Source: an uncultured Eubacteriales bacterium
GTDB taxonomy: Bacteria > Bacillota > Clostridia > Lachnospirales > Lachnospiraceae
Direction: 5' to 3'
Assembly (NCBI GenBank): GCA_900313775.1
Contig: OMSP01000206.1
Location: forward strand, 1-16,861
Length of the DNA stretch: 16,861 nucleotides
In this document: positions 1 to 7,068 of the stretch, piece by piece
Layout: each line of letters begins with the position of its first letter
Position numbering within the stretch: the stretch's first letter is position 1
Program-made: the position numbers and the translations under genes
Notes under the pieces: model-generated
Databases searched by the model: none
Seen by the model: the letters and a program-made list of their open reading frames with translations, nothing else
What the model was told of the DNA's origin: nothing

Positions 1-478
1 CACTCGCTTTATCCAGCATCAGCTGCTGTGGCGGTACTGCAAAACCGCCTATCGTCAACGCCCGCATTTCGTAAATACAGCGGATCAACTCCCTGTCACA
101 GACTCCTTTTTCCAGAGCGCGCACCGCCGCGTACAAAAGCTTGAGCATCTCCCACTCATCGTTGTTCTCGCGCGTCATATACTGCGCAAGTTCGAGCAGA
201 TAAAACCCGTAATAGGCTCCCTCGACATCGGTGCGCAGCCCCTCAAAATAATCCTCTATCTTAGCGCTGTACATCATGTAGGAGGTCGCTCCCTCGTGCA
301 GATCAAACTGTCCGTAGACAAACGGTCCGACCGCAGACAACTGACTCTTGGGACGCTTAGCCCCTTTGGCAAACGCTGATATCTTGCCTCTCTCCCTGGT
401 GAGCAACACCACCCGGTTGTCGTACTCGCCGATCGGTGCTGCCATGAGCACCATTCCCGTGACTGTCAGCGCATCCAT
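1..478 (-). CDS. recO: DNA repair protein RecO, N-terminal part (cut by window edge)
   Basis: RecO helps RecR and RecF load RecA on single-stranded DNA at gaps during recombinational repair in the cytoplasm. The reading frame opens with ATG at 478 and runs without a stop to the window edge, giving about 159 residues of a family usually near 240-250. The N-terminus (MDALTVTGMVLMAAPIGEYD, then VVLLTRERGKISAFAKGAKR) is the typical RecO OB-fold, followed by the helical-region signature YYGFYLLELAQYMTRE. The C-terminal portion, which carries the zinc-binding cysteines in many homologues, lies outside. An SD-like GGAGGT sits 5-6 nt before the ATG. It starts 21 nt after the era stop on the same strand, so it is probably co-transcribed. 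Identification rests on overall sequence pattern and the era-recO order common in Bacillota. Confidence 0.9.
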   Translation of the reverse strand, partial: MDALTVTGMVLMAAPIGEYDNRVVLLTRERGKISAFAKGAKRPKSQLSAVGPFVYGQFDLHEGATSYMMYSAKIEDYFEGLRTDVEGAYYGFYLLELAQYMTRENNDEWEMLKLLYAAVRALEKGVCDRELIRCIYEMRALTIGGFAVPPQQLMLDKAS

Positions 479-499
479 GTATGACCTCCGGCGCCGTGA

Positions 500-1405
500 T
501 CATTCCTGATTCTCTTTGTCATAACCGTAGTCCTTCAGGAGATAATCACTCTCGCGCCATTTCTTGCTGACTTTGACCCACAGCTTGAGATAGACTTTTT
601 TCTCCAGCAGCTTCTCTGTCTCATAACGGGCAGCACTGCCGATCTCACGCAGACGCGTGCCCCCTTTGCCGATCATTATCTTTTTGTGTGACTCCCGCTC
701 ACAGATGATCGTCGCATCGATATGGACGAACTTCCGGGAGAATTCCATCCTGTCCACGACCACGGCCAGTCCGTGGGGCACTTCCTGTTCCAAGTGATGA
801 AGAGCCTTTTCGCGAATGATCTCAGCTACCAGCTTCCTCTCGCTCTGATCGGTCACTGTCTCCTCGTCGAAATACGGAGGCCCCGGCGGCAGATGATCAA
901 ATATCACTTTGACCAGTTCATCCAGATTGCGTCCTGTCTTGGCCGAGACCGGTACGATATCCGCGAAATCCGCCTTGTCCTTATAGAGGTCGATCGCCTT
1001 GAAAACTTGCTCGGTCGGGAGCGAATCCACCTTGTTGAGCACCAGGATCAGCGGCTGCCTTGATCCCGCCAACCGCTCGATCAGTGAATCGATATGACGG
1101 TTTTTATGGCGGATATCCACGACAAGCAGCATCGCGTCGATCCCCTGCAGGGCACTTGAGACTTCCTTTTGCATGAACTCATCGAGCTTATCTGCCGGCT
1201 TGTTGACGCCCGGTGTATCGACAAAGACTGCCTGCCCTTCCGGTTCGTGCAAGACTCCCAGAGCCCGTCCGCGTGTAGTCTGCGGTTTTTTCGAGGTGAT
1301 TGCGATCTTCTGTCCGACAAGTGCATTGAGCAGCGTCGACTTCCCGGCATTGGGCAGACCGACGATCGTCACAAACCCCGATTTGAATTCCTTCTGTTCC
1401 CCCAT
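500..1405 (-). CDS. era: GTPase Era
   Basis: Era is an essential GTPase that binds the 3' end of 16S rRNA through a KH domain and assists 30S subunit maturation. All G motifs are visible (numbered from the ATG at 1405): G1 GLPNAGKST near 16-24, PQTTR near 41-45, G3 DTPG at 63-66, G4 NKVD at 124-127 and G5 SAK at 154-156. The C-terminal KH domain has MIGKGG near 244-249 and the family ending KVSKKWRESDYLLKDYGY. Length is 301 residues, normal for Era. A TTG codon lies one triplet upstream, but the ATG at 1405 fits better: it shares its A with the TGA stop of the upstream peptidase (TGATG), which suggests translational coupling, and AGAGG lies upstream. G1 reads GLPNAGKST where most Era proteins have GRPNVGKST. 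Confidence 0.97.
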   Translation of the reverse strand: MGEQKEFKSGFVTIVGLPNAGKSTLLNALVGQKIAITSKKPQTTRGRALGVLHEPEGQAVFVDTPGVNKPADKLDEFMQKEVSSALQGIDAMLLVVDIRHKNRHIDSLIERLAGSRQPLILVLNKVDSLPTEQVFKAIDLYKDKADFADIVPVSAKTGRNLDELVKVIFDHLPPGPPYFDEETVTDQSERKLVAEIIREKALHHLEQEVPHGLAVVVDRMEFSRKFVHIDATIICERESHKKIMIGKGGTRLREIGSAARYETEKLLEKKVYLKLWVKVSKKWRESDYLLKDYGYDKENQE

Positions 1406-4389
1406 CAATTCAGAGCCTCTTGTACATCAAAGAGATACCCCTCTTCTTTGATCTTCGCTTCCGAGCCTATGACACAGGCCTCATCCTGATCCAGCACATC
1501 TTCGACCAGATCTGCCAATGCACGGAGATCATCTGCCGTCGTACCGAGGATCTGCGCTCTCTCCTCACGCAGCATCTCTTCATCGATCCCCGCCAGATAC
1601 AGATTCATCGACCGGCTGCCTTTGGCGTGAGGACTGAGCGGCTGGTCGATCGCATTGATCGCCCCGAGTATATACTGGCGCAGTTCCCGCTCAGTCAGCT
1701 CAAAGTTCCGTATCTCCTCCGGCAGATCGGAGAAAACATCCCAGGTCCTTTTCAGGTTCGGATCCCGGTAGGAGACAAAGAAGCTGTTGCCCGTCCGGGA
1801 AAATGTCGTCATGCATCCGTAGGCGCCGCCCTTCACACGGACATTCTGCCAGAGATACTCCCAGCGCAGATAGGTTGAAAGCACCTGCAGTGCTCCCGTG
1901 TAGTCATACCCTTCTTTGACAAAACTGCCGCTGCGCGCCAGATACTGGACCTGGCCGGCAGTCATGAAAGCCTCGTTACCCTCGGGACTCTCAAGCCAGT
2001 CCGCGCCGACTCCCGGTGTGCAGGCATGTTTGCCGGCAAAGAACAGTGGTGTATCACCTGCATCTTTGAGATCCCGGGCCAGCATCTCGGCCAACGCTCT
2101 GACTTCGGTCAGACTTTCTCTTTCGCCGGTATAACTGACAGTCATCCGGTCTCCGGCAAAGATCTTTCGCGCCACTGAACCGAGCTGATCCATCAGCTCC
2201 TCTTTTCGTTCATCGTAAGCTTCATACAGCGCTGACACTGCCCGGTAGAAAGCAATGCCGTCTGTCATATCCTTAAAGTTCTGCAGAACAGATCCGTAAG
2301 CCATAGACCTTCTCGCCGCCAGTATATGCCCGGCGACAAGGACGCGCATCTGCATATCCGCCACGATCTCAGCCAAAAGCTCCCTCAGTCGTTTTTCATC
2401 GCGCAGATGTGTCTGCAGAAGCATTTCTCCGATCAGATCGAAGCCGGCTCCAAGCTGATCGTAAAATCCCTTCATATGGATCTCGGCCACCGGGCGGATG
2501 ATCTCCTCGCTCGCACGCGGGATATCTGCACGCACATCCAGCAGCGTCACCAATCCTCCGATCGTGCGGTTGACTTCGTGCGCAAATTCCTGATAACTGT
2601 GCTGATCGGTGTCCATCATGCCGAGCGCCTTGATAAGTATCGCAGCTGCCGGCAGTTCCTCCTGAGTCAGCGCGCTCATATCGAAGAAGAGATCCACATA
2701 ACCTATACCGCGGGTGTCGGTCTCGTGGAAGATAAAAGGCATGTCAGCCTCGATCTCCTCATTGATGACCGGCTCGATCTCCTTTTTGATATCCTCTATC
2801 TCAAGTACAGGGATCGTCTCGAGCGCTTCCGGCGGATCTTCTCTGTTCTGATAGTCGAGCAGTTTCTTCTCGCCTTCTAAAATGGAGGTAAGATCCTCCC
2901 TGCTCATCGCCGTCTTTTTTCTCTGCATGGCCATCCGTGTCTGTTCCTCGAGCCGCCTGGCGCGCCCGGGATCCGCAGAGAGTGTCAGATAGACACCATG
3001 CTCATTTTCGATCAGATACCTGCGTACGAGACTCTCAAAATAGGAAGTCCCGATCTTGTTTTTCAGGTCATCAAATATACGCAGCGCATTGATATTGAGG
3101 AAAGGTCTGTCCTCATCGTAAAGCCAGCTGTCCATTATCATCAGACCCCAGATCAGCCCTCTCGGCGCGCGGCCTGTATCTCCCTCGACATAAGCAAAGC
3201 GCAGTGTGTTGATACCGGCCTCGAGAGCCTTTTGATCGATCCCTTCTGCGACTTGCTCAGCCAGAACTTCATCGATGATCTCTCTGAACCTCCCGGCGTC
3301 CTCCTCCCGCGCCTTCTTCGCTGTCACGGAAAATGTCGGCTGTAATATGCCGCTGTCCAGACCGCCGCCCACGTCCTGACCGATACCGGCGTCGATCAAC
3401 GCTTTTTTGATCGGCGCGCCCGGCGAGGAGACCAACGCGTAATCCAGGACCTGGAACGCCCTCATCAGCTGCGGGTCCAGAACGCTTCCCACCGCTTTGC
3501 ACCAGGTCAGATAGGCCTGGTCCGCGGGATCCGCATCCGAGGCGATTGCGTATGGCTGCTGCACCTCATGCATATGTGAGAAGGGTTCCTGTGCCTTCAA
3601 TGCGGAATCGACCCTGATCGCCGTATAATGACTCAGATACTCCTTATCGAGCCATTTCAGTCTCTCCTCGAAATCCATATCCCCATACAGGAAGATATAG
3701 GCATTGGACGGATGATAATACGTCCGGTGGAAATCGAGGAATCTCTCGTACGTCAGATCCGGGATCGCCTCGGGATTGCCTCCCGATTCATACCCGTAGG
3801 CTGTGTCGGGAAACATCGAACTCATCAACGCATAATCGAGCACGCCTTCCGGCGACGAAAAGACGCCCTTCATCTCGTTGTAGACCACACCATTGACGCC
3901 CAGATTTTCCGCCTCTCCGGACAGCTCGTAGTGCCATCCTTCCTGACGGAAGATCTGCTCATTTTCATAGATCGCCGGATGAAAGACCGCATCAAGATAT
4001 ACATGCATCAGATTTTTGAAGTCTGTCCCGTTGCAGCTCGCCACAGGGTAGATGGTCTTGTCCGGATACGTCATCGCATTCAGAAAGGTGTTCAGGGAAC
4101 CTTTCCCCAGCTCTACAAAGGGGTCTTTGAGCGGAAAATGCTCTGACCCGCAGAGCACCGAGTGCTCCATGATATGAGCAACTCCCGTACTGTCTTTAGG
4201 AGGTGTCCTGAATGCGATATAAAAGGTCTTGTTATCATCGCTGTTGTCCATCAGCACCAGGCGTGCGCCGCTCTTAACGTGGTGCAGCAGATAACCGACG
4301 GATCCGCAGTCCGGCAGGACTCTCCGGTCGATCAACCGGTAGCCTTCCGGAATGGCGATATTTACCTTTGATTTTTCAACATTTCTCAT
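1405..4389 (-). CDS. M16 family zinc metallopeptidase (PreP/M16C type)
   Basis: This is a large clam-shell peptidase of the insulinase superfamily, close to presequence protease (M16C), which degrades peptides inside a closed chamber. About 994 residues from the ATG at 4389 is full length for PreP-like enzymes. The inverted zinc motif HIMEH is at about 72-76 (H72, H76 as ligands, E75 as base), and YNEMKG near 171-176 provides the distal Glu ligand. A PreP-like stretch (SEHFPLKDPF, LNAMTYPDKT) follows the zinc motif. The middle is the M16C-associated region. The C-terminal half carries EYLWQNVRVKGGAYG, containing the Arg/Tyr pair that contacts substrate in this family. No signal peptide is seen, so a cytoplasmic role is likely. 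In-frame TTG is directly before the ATG; ATG is preferred. AAGGGG lies a rather long 14 nt upstream. The gene heads a unit with era and recO. Its natural substrate cannot be read from sequence. Confidence 0.93.
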   Translation of the reverse strand: MRNVEKSKVNIAIPEGYRLIDRRVLPDCGSVGYLLHHVKSGARLVLMDNSDDNKTFYIAFRTPPKDSTGVAHIMEHSVLCGSEHFPLKDPFVELGKGSLNTFLNAMTYPDKTIYPVASCNGTDFKNLMHVYLDAVFHPAIYENEQIFRQEGWHYELSGEAENLGVNGVVYNEMKGVFSSPEGVLDYALMSSMFPDTAYGYESGGNPEAIPDLTYERFLDFHRTYYHPSNAYIFLYGDMDFEERLKWLDKEYLSHYTAIRVDSALKAQEPFSHMHEVQQPYAIASDADPADQAYLTWCKAVGSVLDPQLMRAFQVLDYALVSSPGAPIKKALIDAGIGQDVGGGLDSGILQPTFSVTAKKAREEDAGRFREIIDEVLAEQVAEGIDQKALEAGINTLRFAYVEGDTGRAPRGLIWGLMIMDSWLYDEDRPFLNINALRIFDDLKNKIGTSYFESLVRRYLIENEHGVYLTLSADPGRARRLEEQTRMAMQRKKTAMSREDLTSILEGEKKLLDYQNREDPPEALETIPVLEIEDIKKEIEPVINEEIEADMPFIFHETDTRGIGYVDLFFDMSALTQEELPAAAILIKALGMMDTDQHSYQEFAHEVNRTIGGLVTLLDVRADIPRASEEIIRPVAEIHMKGFYDQLGAGFDLIGEMLLQTHLRDEKRLRELLAEIVADMQMRVLVAGHILAARRSMAYGSVLQNFKDMTDGIAFYRAVSALYEAYDERKEELMDQLGSVARKIFAGDRMTVSYTGERESLTEVRALAEMLARDLKDAGDTPLFFAGKHACTPGVGADWLESPEGNEAFMTAGQVQYLARSGSFVKEGYDYTGALQVLSTYLRWEYLWQNVRVKGGAYGCMTTFSRTGNSFFVSYRDPNLKRTWDVFSDLPEEIRNFELTERELRQYILGAINAIDQPLSPHAKGSRSMNLYLAGIDEEMLREERAQILGTTADDLRALADLVEDVLDQDEACVIGSEAKIKEEGYLFDVQEALN

Positions 4390-4419
4390 CAAAAAATCCC
4401 ATTCCCCTTAATTTATTTT

Positions 4420-4448
4420 AGTATATCACAAAGATTTTGGTGTGTCGC
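4420..4448 (-). promoter_or_regulatory. Promoter candidate for the M16 peptidase-era-recO unit
   Basis: Reading the minus strand, an extended -10 TGATATACT occupies 4428-4420 and a -35-like GCGACA occupies 4448-4443 with a 17-nt spacer. The -10 matches TATAAT at five of six positions and carries the upstream TG; the -35 matches TTGACA at four of six. Transcription would begin near 4413, giving a leader of about 24 nt that contains the AAGGGG ribosome binding site. Predicted by eye only. Confidence 0.5.
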
Positions 4449-4498
4449 CGATTTGGCGAAAATACGACTTGTTTTTTTATGCAAGTAGAACATAGTCT

Positions 4499-4659
4499 CA
4501 GCCGGTATATATGCTGTGAACACGGTCGCTATCACTCACCCGGCCGACGTGCCTGTCTGCAGCGCGCTTCTGTCGCGATAAGTGCGTTTGCTCCTCAGCG
4601 CGCGCAGGCACTGCCCGGGCTCGCACGCGACCTATGGTTCACCGCATATATACCGGCTA
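4499..4659 (-). ncRNA. Rod-shaped structured RNA candidate, 6S-like architecture
   Basis: The spacer between the peptidase and the nucleotidyltransferase folds into one long imperfect hairpin. Pairings seen: 4500-4514 with 4644-4658 (15 bp, no mismatch), 4516-4521 with 4637-4642, 4524-4529 with 4627-4632, 4539-4543 with 4615-4619, 4549-4555 with 4605-4611, and 4562-4567 with 4598-4603. This leaves an internal bubble (4530-4538 opposite 4620-4626) and an apical loop of about 30 nt. A closing stem, central bubble and long apical arm totalling about 160 nt is the design of 6S RNA, which mimics an open promoter to sequester RNA polymerase. The minus strand is preferred because a perfect TATAAT at 4665-4660 would start RNA near 4653, at the foot of the stem. 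A weaker promoter-like pair on the plus strand (TTGTTT at 4469-4474, CATAGT at 4491-4496) keeps the other strand possible. I could not recall conserved Clostridia 6S nucleotides well enough to confirm the family, and no clear terminator follows on either strand. Confidence 0.5.
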
Positions 4660-4665
4660 ATTATA
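4660..4665 (-). promoter_or_regulatory. -10 box (TATAAT) for the rod-shaped RNA
   Basis: A perfect TATAAT on the minus strand begins 5 nt after the TAG stop of the nucleotidyltransferase gene and lies immediately outside the closing stem of the RNA candidate. A start 7 nt downstream (near 4653) falls inside the first base pairs of the stem. No convincing -35 is seen; the hexamer at 17-nt spacing, AGTCTT, is inside the last codons of the upstream gene. Confidence 0.45.
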
Positions 4666-4670
4666 TGTTT

Positions 4671-5660
4671 CTAAGACTGAAAAAGACTTGTCGGATATAA
4701 GCCATTCGCCTTCAAAGAGCTAATGGCTTCTTCGACCTGGGGTTTGTCTTCCTTGTAGGTGACTCCGTACCACTTATCAGGCGTCGGCAGGACACGGACA
4801 TCCGCTCTGCCCTGCGCCAGCAGATCGCTGACGACAAACGGCAGATAGCACTCGCTCTTTAAGGGGTTTTCCGGCATCGTGTCTATCAGAAACTGCGCGA
4901 CGCCTTCGCCGAGACGGTCAACAAAGTCCGCGGTAAACCCCCAGAGATTCATTGAGACAAGGGCGCTGCCCGGCAGATCCTGCCAGCTTTCTCCTTCATC
5001 TTCTGTATAGGCAATGCCGCCGTCTCTTTTTTCGATATGCACTCTCTCCGTCACAGAAGTCAGATATCCGCTGTCATCGACTTCGCAGATACCTCTGGAG
5101 ACATAACCGTTATCCGTCACCGTCTTACTCAGTTCAAAACCGACCATGGCATAGTGGGCTCTGCCTTCTGTATCTGTCTGTGCCTCACCTGCCAGAAAAG
5201 CAGCCAGCTCAGCGAAGCCTGTCGGTCCGTAATAGTCATCGGCGTTGACGACGGCAAACGGCGCGTCGATAAATTCCTTGGCGCAATAGACAGCATGCGC
5301 TGTGCCCCAGGGTTTAATGCGCCCCTCCGGGACCCAGTCAGCCGCCGTGGAAGCCCTCCCTGTCATCTGCTCCAGTTGCGCGAGGGGCAGTGTGTCGAGC
5401 TTCTGGAATGCCAGCGCCAGCTCTACGCCGTGAGCCTCGGCGAAACCACTCATACGAGAAATGATTTTATTTCTAAAGTCATTCTCATGCTCTTCTTTTA
5501 TGATGAAAACGACCTTTCCGAATCCGGCACGCACGGCATCGTACACGGAAAAATCCATGATGATATGGCCGGCCTCATCGACCGGATCCAACTGTTTGAG
5601 CCCGCCGTACCGGCTGCCCATACCTGCTGCCATAACGATTAAGATCGGTTTCTTCGACAT
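4671..5660 (-). CDS. Sugar-phosphate-type nucleotidyltransferase, specificity unknown
   Basis: The protein belongs to the NTP_transferase (GT-A fold) group that joins a nucleotide to a phosphorylated sugar or alcohol. It has 329 residues from the ATG at 5660. The nucleotide-binding signature AAGMGSRYGGLKQ spans 11-23, a PWGTAHAV stretch lies near 117-124, and the metal-binding NADDYYG is at 139-145. Near the C-terminus KWYGVTYKEDKP resembles the closing motif of a conserved orphan family found in Clostridia and Bacteroidota. No acyltransferase repeats follow the catalytic domain. A GTG lies two codons upstream, but the ATG sits 10 nt after a strong AAGGAGG, against 4 nt for the GTG. The ATG starts 2 nt after the thrH stop, so the two are translated from one transcript. 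The substrate is not evident; neighbouring genes give no cell-wall or capsule context. Confidence 0.8.
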   Translation of the reverse strand: MSKKPILIVMAAGMGSRYGGLKQLDPVDEAGHIIMDFSVYDAVRAGFGKVVFIIKEEHENDFRNKIISRMSGFAEAHGVELALAFQKLDTLPLAQLEQMTGRASTAADWVPEGRIKPWGTAHAVYCAKEFIDAPFAVVNADDYYGPTGFAELAAFLAGEAQTDTEGRAHYAMVGFELSKTVTDNGYVSRGICEVDDSGYLTSVTERVHIEKRDGGIAYTEDEGESWQDLPGSALVSMNLWGFTADFVDRLGEGVAQFLIDTMPENPLKSECYLPFVVSDLLAQGRADVRVLPTPDKWYGVTYKEDKPQVEEAISSLKANGLYPTSLFQS

Positions 5661-5662
5661 GA

Positions 5663-6262
5663 TCACAGAGCCTCCTTGATCGCCGCAAGGAATTCGTCAT
5701 ACTCTTCAAATGCCGGATACTGCGGATACTCCTTTTTGATCGCCTCCGTCGTTCGGAACAAGAAACCGGCTTTACTCGCCTGTATCATGCCCAGATCATT
5801 AAAGCTGTCGCCGGCCGCGATCGTATCATATCCGATCGACTGCAGTCCTCTGACAGTAGTAAGCTTTGACTCCGGACAGCGCATCTTGTGACCGGTGATC
5901 ATGCCGTCCTCATCGATCACCAGCTCATTGCAGAACAACGCCGGCCAGTTCAGCTTTTCCATCAGCGGTTTGGCAAACTGTTCAAAAGTATCGCTCAGGA
6001 TGATGACCTGCGTCAGCGTGCGCAGTTCATCGAGGAATTCTTTGGCACCGGGCAGCGGATCGATCTTTGCAATCGTGGCCTGAGCTTCCTTCAGTCCCAG
6101 TCCGTGCTCGCGCAGGATCCCTATACGCCAGTTCATCAGCTTGTCATAGTCCGGTTCGTCGCGCGTCGTACGCTTCAGCTCCGGGATACCGCTCTCCTTG
6201 GAGAACGCGATCCAGATCTCCGGTACCAGGACACCTTCCATGTCAAGACATACGATATTCAT
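5663..6262 (-). CDS. thrH: ThrH-type HAD phosphatase / phosphoserine:homoserine phosphotransferase
   Basis: ThrH is a HAD-superfamily enzyme known from Pseudomonas aeruginosa to hydrolyse phosphoserine and to pass its phosphate to homoserine. The N-terminus MNIVCLDMEGVLVPEIWIAF is very close to that protein, including the DxEG form of motif I (D7, E9) in place of DxD. Motif II is LSDTF (S90, D91), the motif III Lys is in ESKLTT (K133), and motif IV is GDSFND at 151-156. Length is 199 residues, against about 205 for the reference. Two ATGs are adjacent; the second (6262) matches the family start and lies at better spacing from AAAGGA. It lies close to hom, which makes homoserine, and no separate thrB is visible in the window. 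It is followed after 2 nt by the nucleotidyltransferase. Identity as ThrH-like is firm; the phosphotransferase activity is inferred. Confidence 0.9.
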   Translation of the reverse strand: MNIVCLDMEGVLVPEIWIAFSKESGIPELKRTTRDEPDYDKLMNWRIGILREHGLGLKEAQATIAKIDPLPGAKEFLDELRTLTQVIILSDTFEQFAKPLMEKLNWPALFCNELVIDEDGMITGHKMRCPESKLTTVRGLQSIGYDTIAAGDSFNDLGMIQASKAGFLFRTTEAIKKEYPQYPAFEEYDEFLAAIKEAL

Positions 6263-6309
6263 CATGATTCCTTTCTCTGACCGACATCATGTTTCAATAT
6301 ATTGAGATA

Positions 6310-6339
6310 ATTATACACGATTTCTTCCGCGGCAGGCAA
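6310..6339 (-). promoter_or_regulatory. thrH promoter candidate
   Basis: On the minus strand a perfect TATAAT lies at 6315-6310 and a -35-like TTGCCT at 6339-6334 with an 18-nt spacer. RNA would start near 6303, about 40 nt before the thrH ATG. The -35 is inside the palindrome at 6332-6346. Confidence 0.55.
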
Positions 6340-6346
6340 TGCCTGC
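6332..6346. promoter_or_regulatory. Palindrome in divergent promoter region, possible operator
   Basis: GCAGGCAATGCCTGC is a perfect inverted repeat of two 7-nt arms around one central A. It covers the -35 region of the minus-strand thrH promoter and reaches the -35 area of the plus-strand promoter. A dimeric regulator bound here could control both directions. It could also form a small hairpin, but no U-tract follows, so a terminator is unlikely. No regulator can be named. Confidence 0.4.
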
Positions 6347-6367
6347 TGTAGTTATCTGTGTTATAAT
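6339..6367 (+). promoter_or_regulatory. Promoter candidate for the BI-1-like gene
   Basis: An extended -10 TGTTATAAT ends at 6367 (TATAAT at 6362-6367). At 17-nt spacing the -35 position is ATGCCT (6339-6344), a weak match, as is common with TG-extended -10 elements. RNA would start near 6374, 25 nt before the ATG at 6399. Confidence 0.6.
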
Positions 6368-6398
6368 GAAGGCGAAGTCCGCACAGAAAGGAAGTATT

Positions 6399-7067
6399 AT
6401 GGATAACAAAGCTTATAAAGCGGCCCGTATGCAGTCGCTGGACGGAGTACAGTTAAATGATAACAGCTACAACCTGGTGATCGGTCTGGTCCTGCTCTGG
6501 GGCATCATCATCAATATCGTTATGGCAAAGTATTTTATGGTGCAGATCATGTCCATGAATATCATAGCTGTCCTGCTCATCTATTTTATCGGCAGCTTCG
6601 GATGCATCTTCCTGGTGTACAAGTCCAACAATCCGGCCGTCAGCTTCCTGGGTTTCACCGGGCTGGCGATCTGCATGGGACTGATCCTCACCTTCTGCAT
6701 TTCTGCTTACACACCCGGACAGGTCCTGCGCGCTTTCCTGATCACGGCCATCGTGACGGTGATCATGATCCTGGTCAGCTCCATCTTTCCGAAATTCTTC
6801 CTGAGCATCGGACGGGGACTTCTGATCGGACTGATCGCCTCGATCGTGATCGAAGTCCTCGGCATGCTGATCTTTAAATGGTCGATGAACTTCATGGATT
6901 ATATCGTCGCACTTATCTTCTGCGGATTCATCGGCTTTGACTGGGCGAGAGCACAGGTCTTCCCTAAGACACTGGACAACGCGGTAGATTCCGCCGCCGA
7001 CATCTATGTGGATGTGGCGAACCTCTTCATCCGTATCCTGGCGATCACGGGCAAGAGCAGCGACTGA
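6399..7067 (+). CDS. Bax inhibitor-1/YccA-like membrane protein
   Basis: This 222-residue protein is almost entirely hydrophobic, with about six to seven membrane segments (roughly 25-43, 54-74, 82-102, 109-128, 137-156, 166-182 and a short one near 205-217). The C-terminal pattern FIGFDWARAQ (D181) followed by DSAADIYVDVANLFIRIL resembles the conserved end of the Bax inhibitor-1 family, whose members act as pH-sensitive calcium leak channels or as FtsH-linked YccA proteins. The start at 6399 is chosen because AAAGGAAG lies just upstream and the promoter -10 lies inside any longer reading. It is followed after 1 nt by the CYTH gene. Family assignment is from pattern only; the exact role in this organism is unknown. 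Confidence 0.8.
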   Translation: MDNKAYKAARMQSLDGVQLNDNSYNLVIGLVLLWGIIINIVMAKYFMVQIMSMNIIAVLLIYFIGSFGCIFLVYKSNNPAVSFLGFTGLAICMGLILTFCISAYTPGQVLRAFLITAIVTVIMILVSSIFPKFFLSIGRGLLIGLIASIVIEVLGMLIFKWSMNFMDYIVALIFCGFIGFDWARAQVFPKTLDNAVDSAADIYVDVANLFIRILAITGKSSD

Positions 7068-7068
7068 T

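Noticed and set aside
4461..4485. ACTTG-N10-CAAGT hairpin considered as terminator of the rod-shaped RNA
   Set aside because: Only 5 bp with low GC and no proper T-run directly after the stem on the minus strand, so it is too weak to call.
4437..4700. 87-codon plus-strand open frame across the peptidase/nucleotidyltransferase spacer
   Set aside because: It runs through both arms of the rod-shaped structure and into the antisense of the nucleotidyltransferase end, has no ribosome binding site and its product resembles no family.
4699..4729. 8-bp inverted repeat (AAGCCATT / AATGGCTT) considered as a terminator for the nucleotidyltransferase gene
   Set aside because: It lies inside the coding region before the stop codon and is not followed by a T-run on the minus strand.
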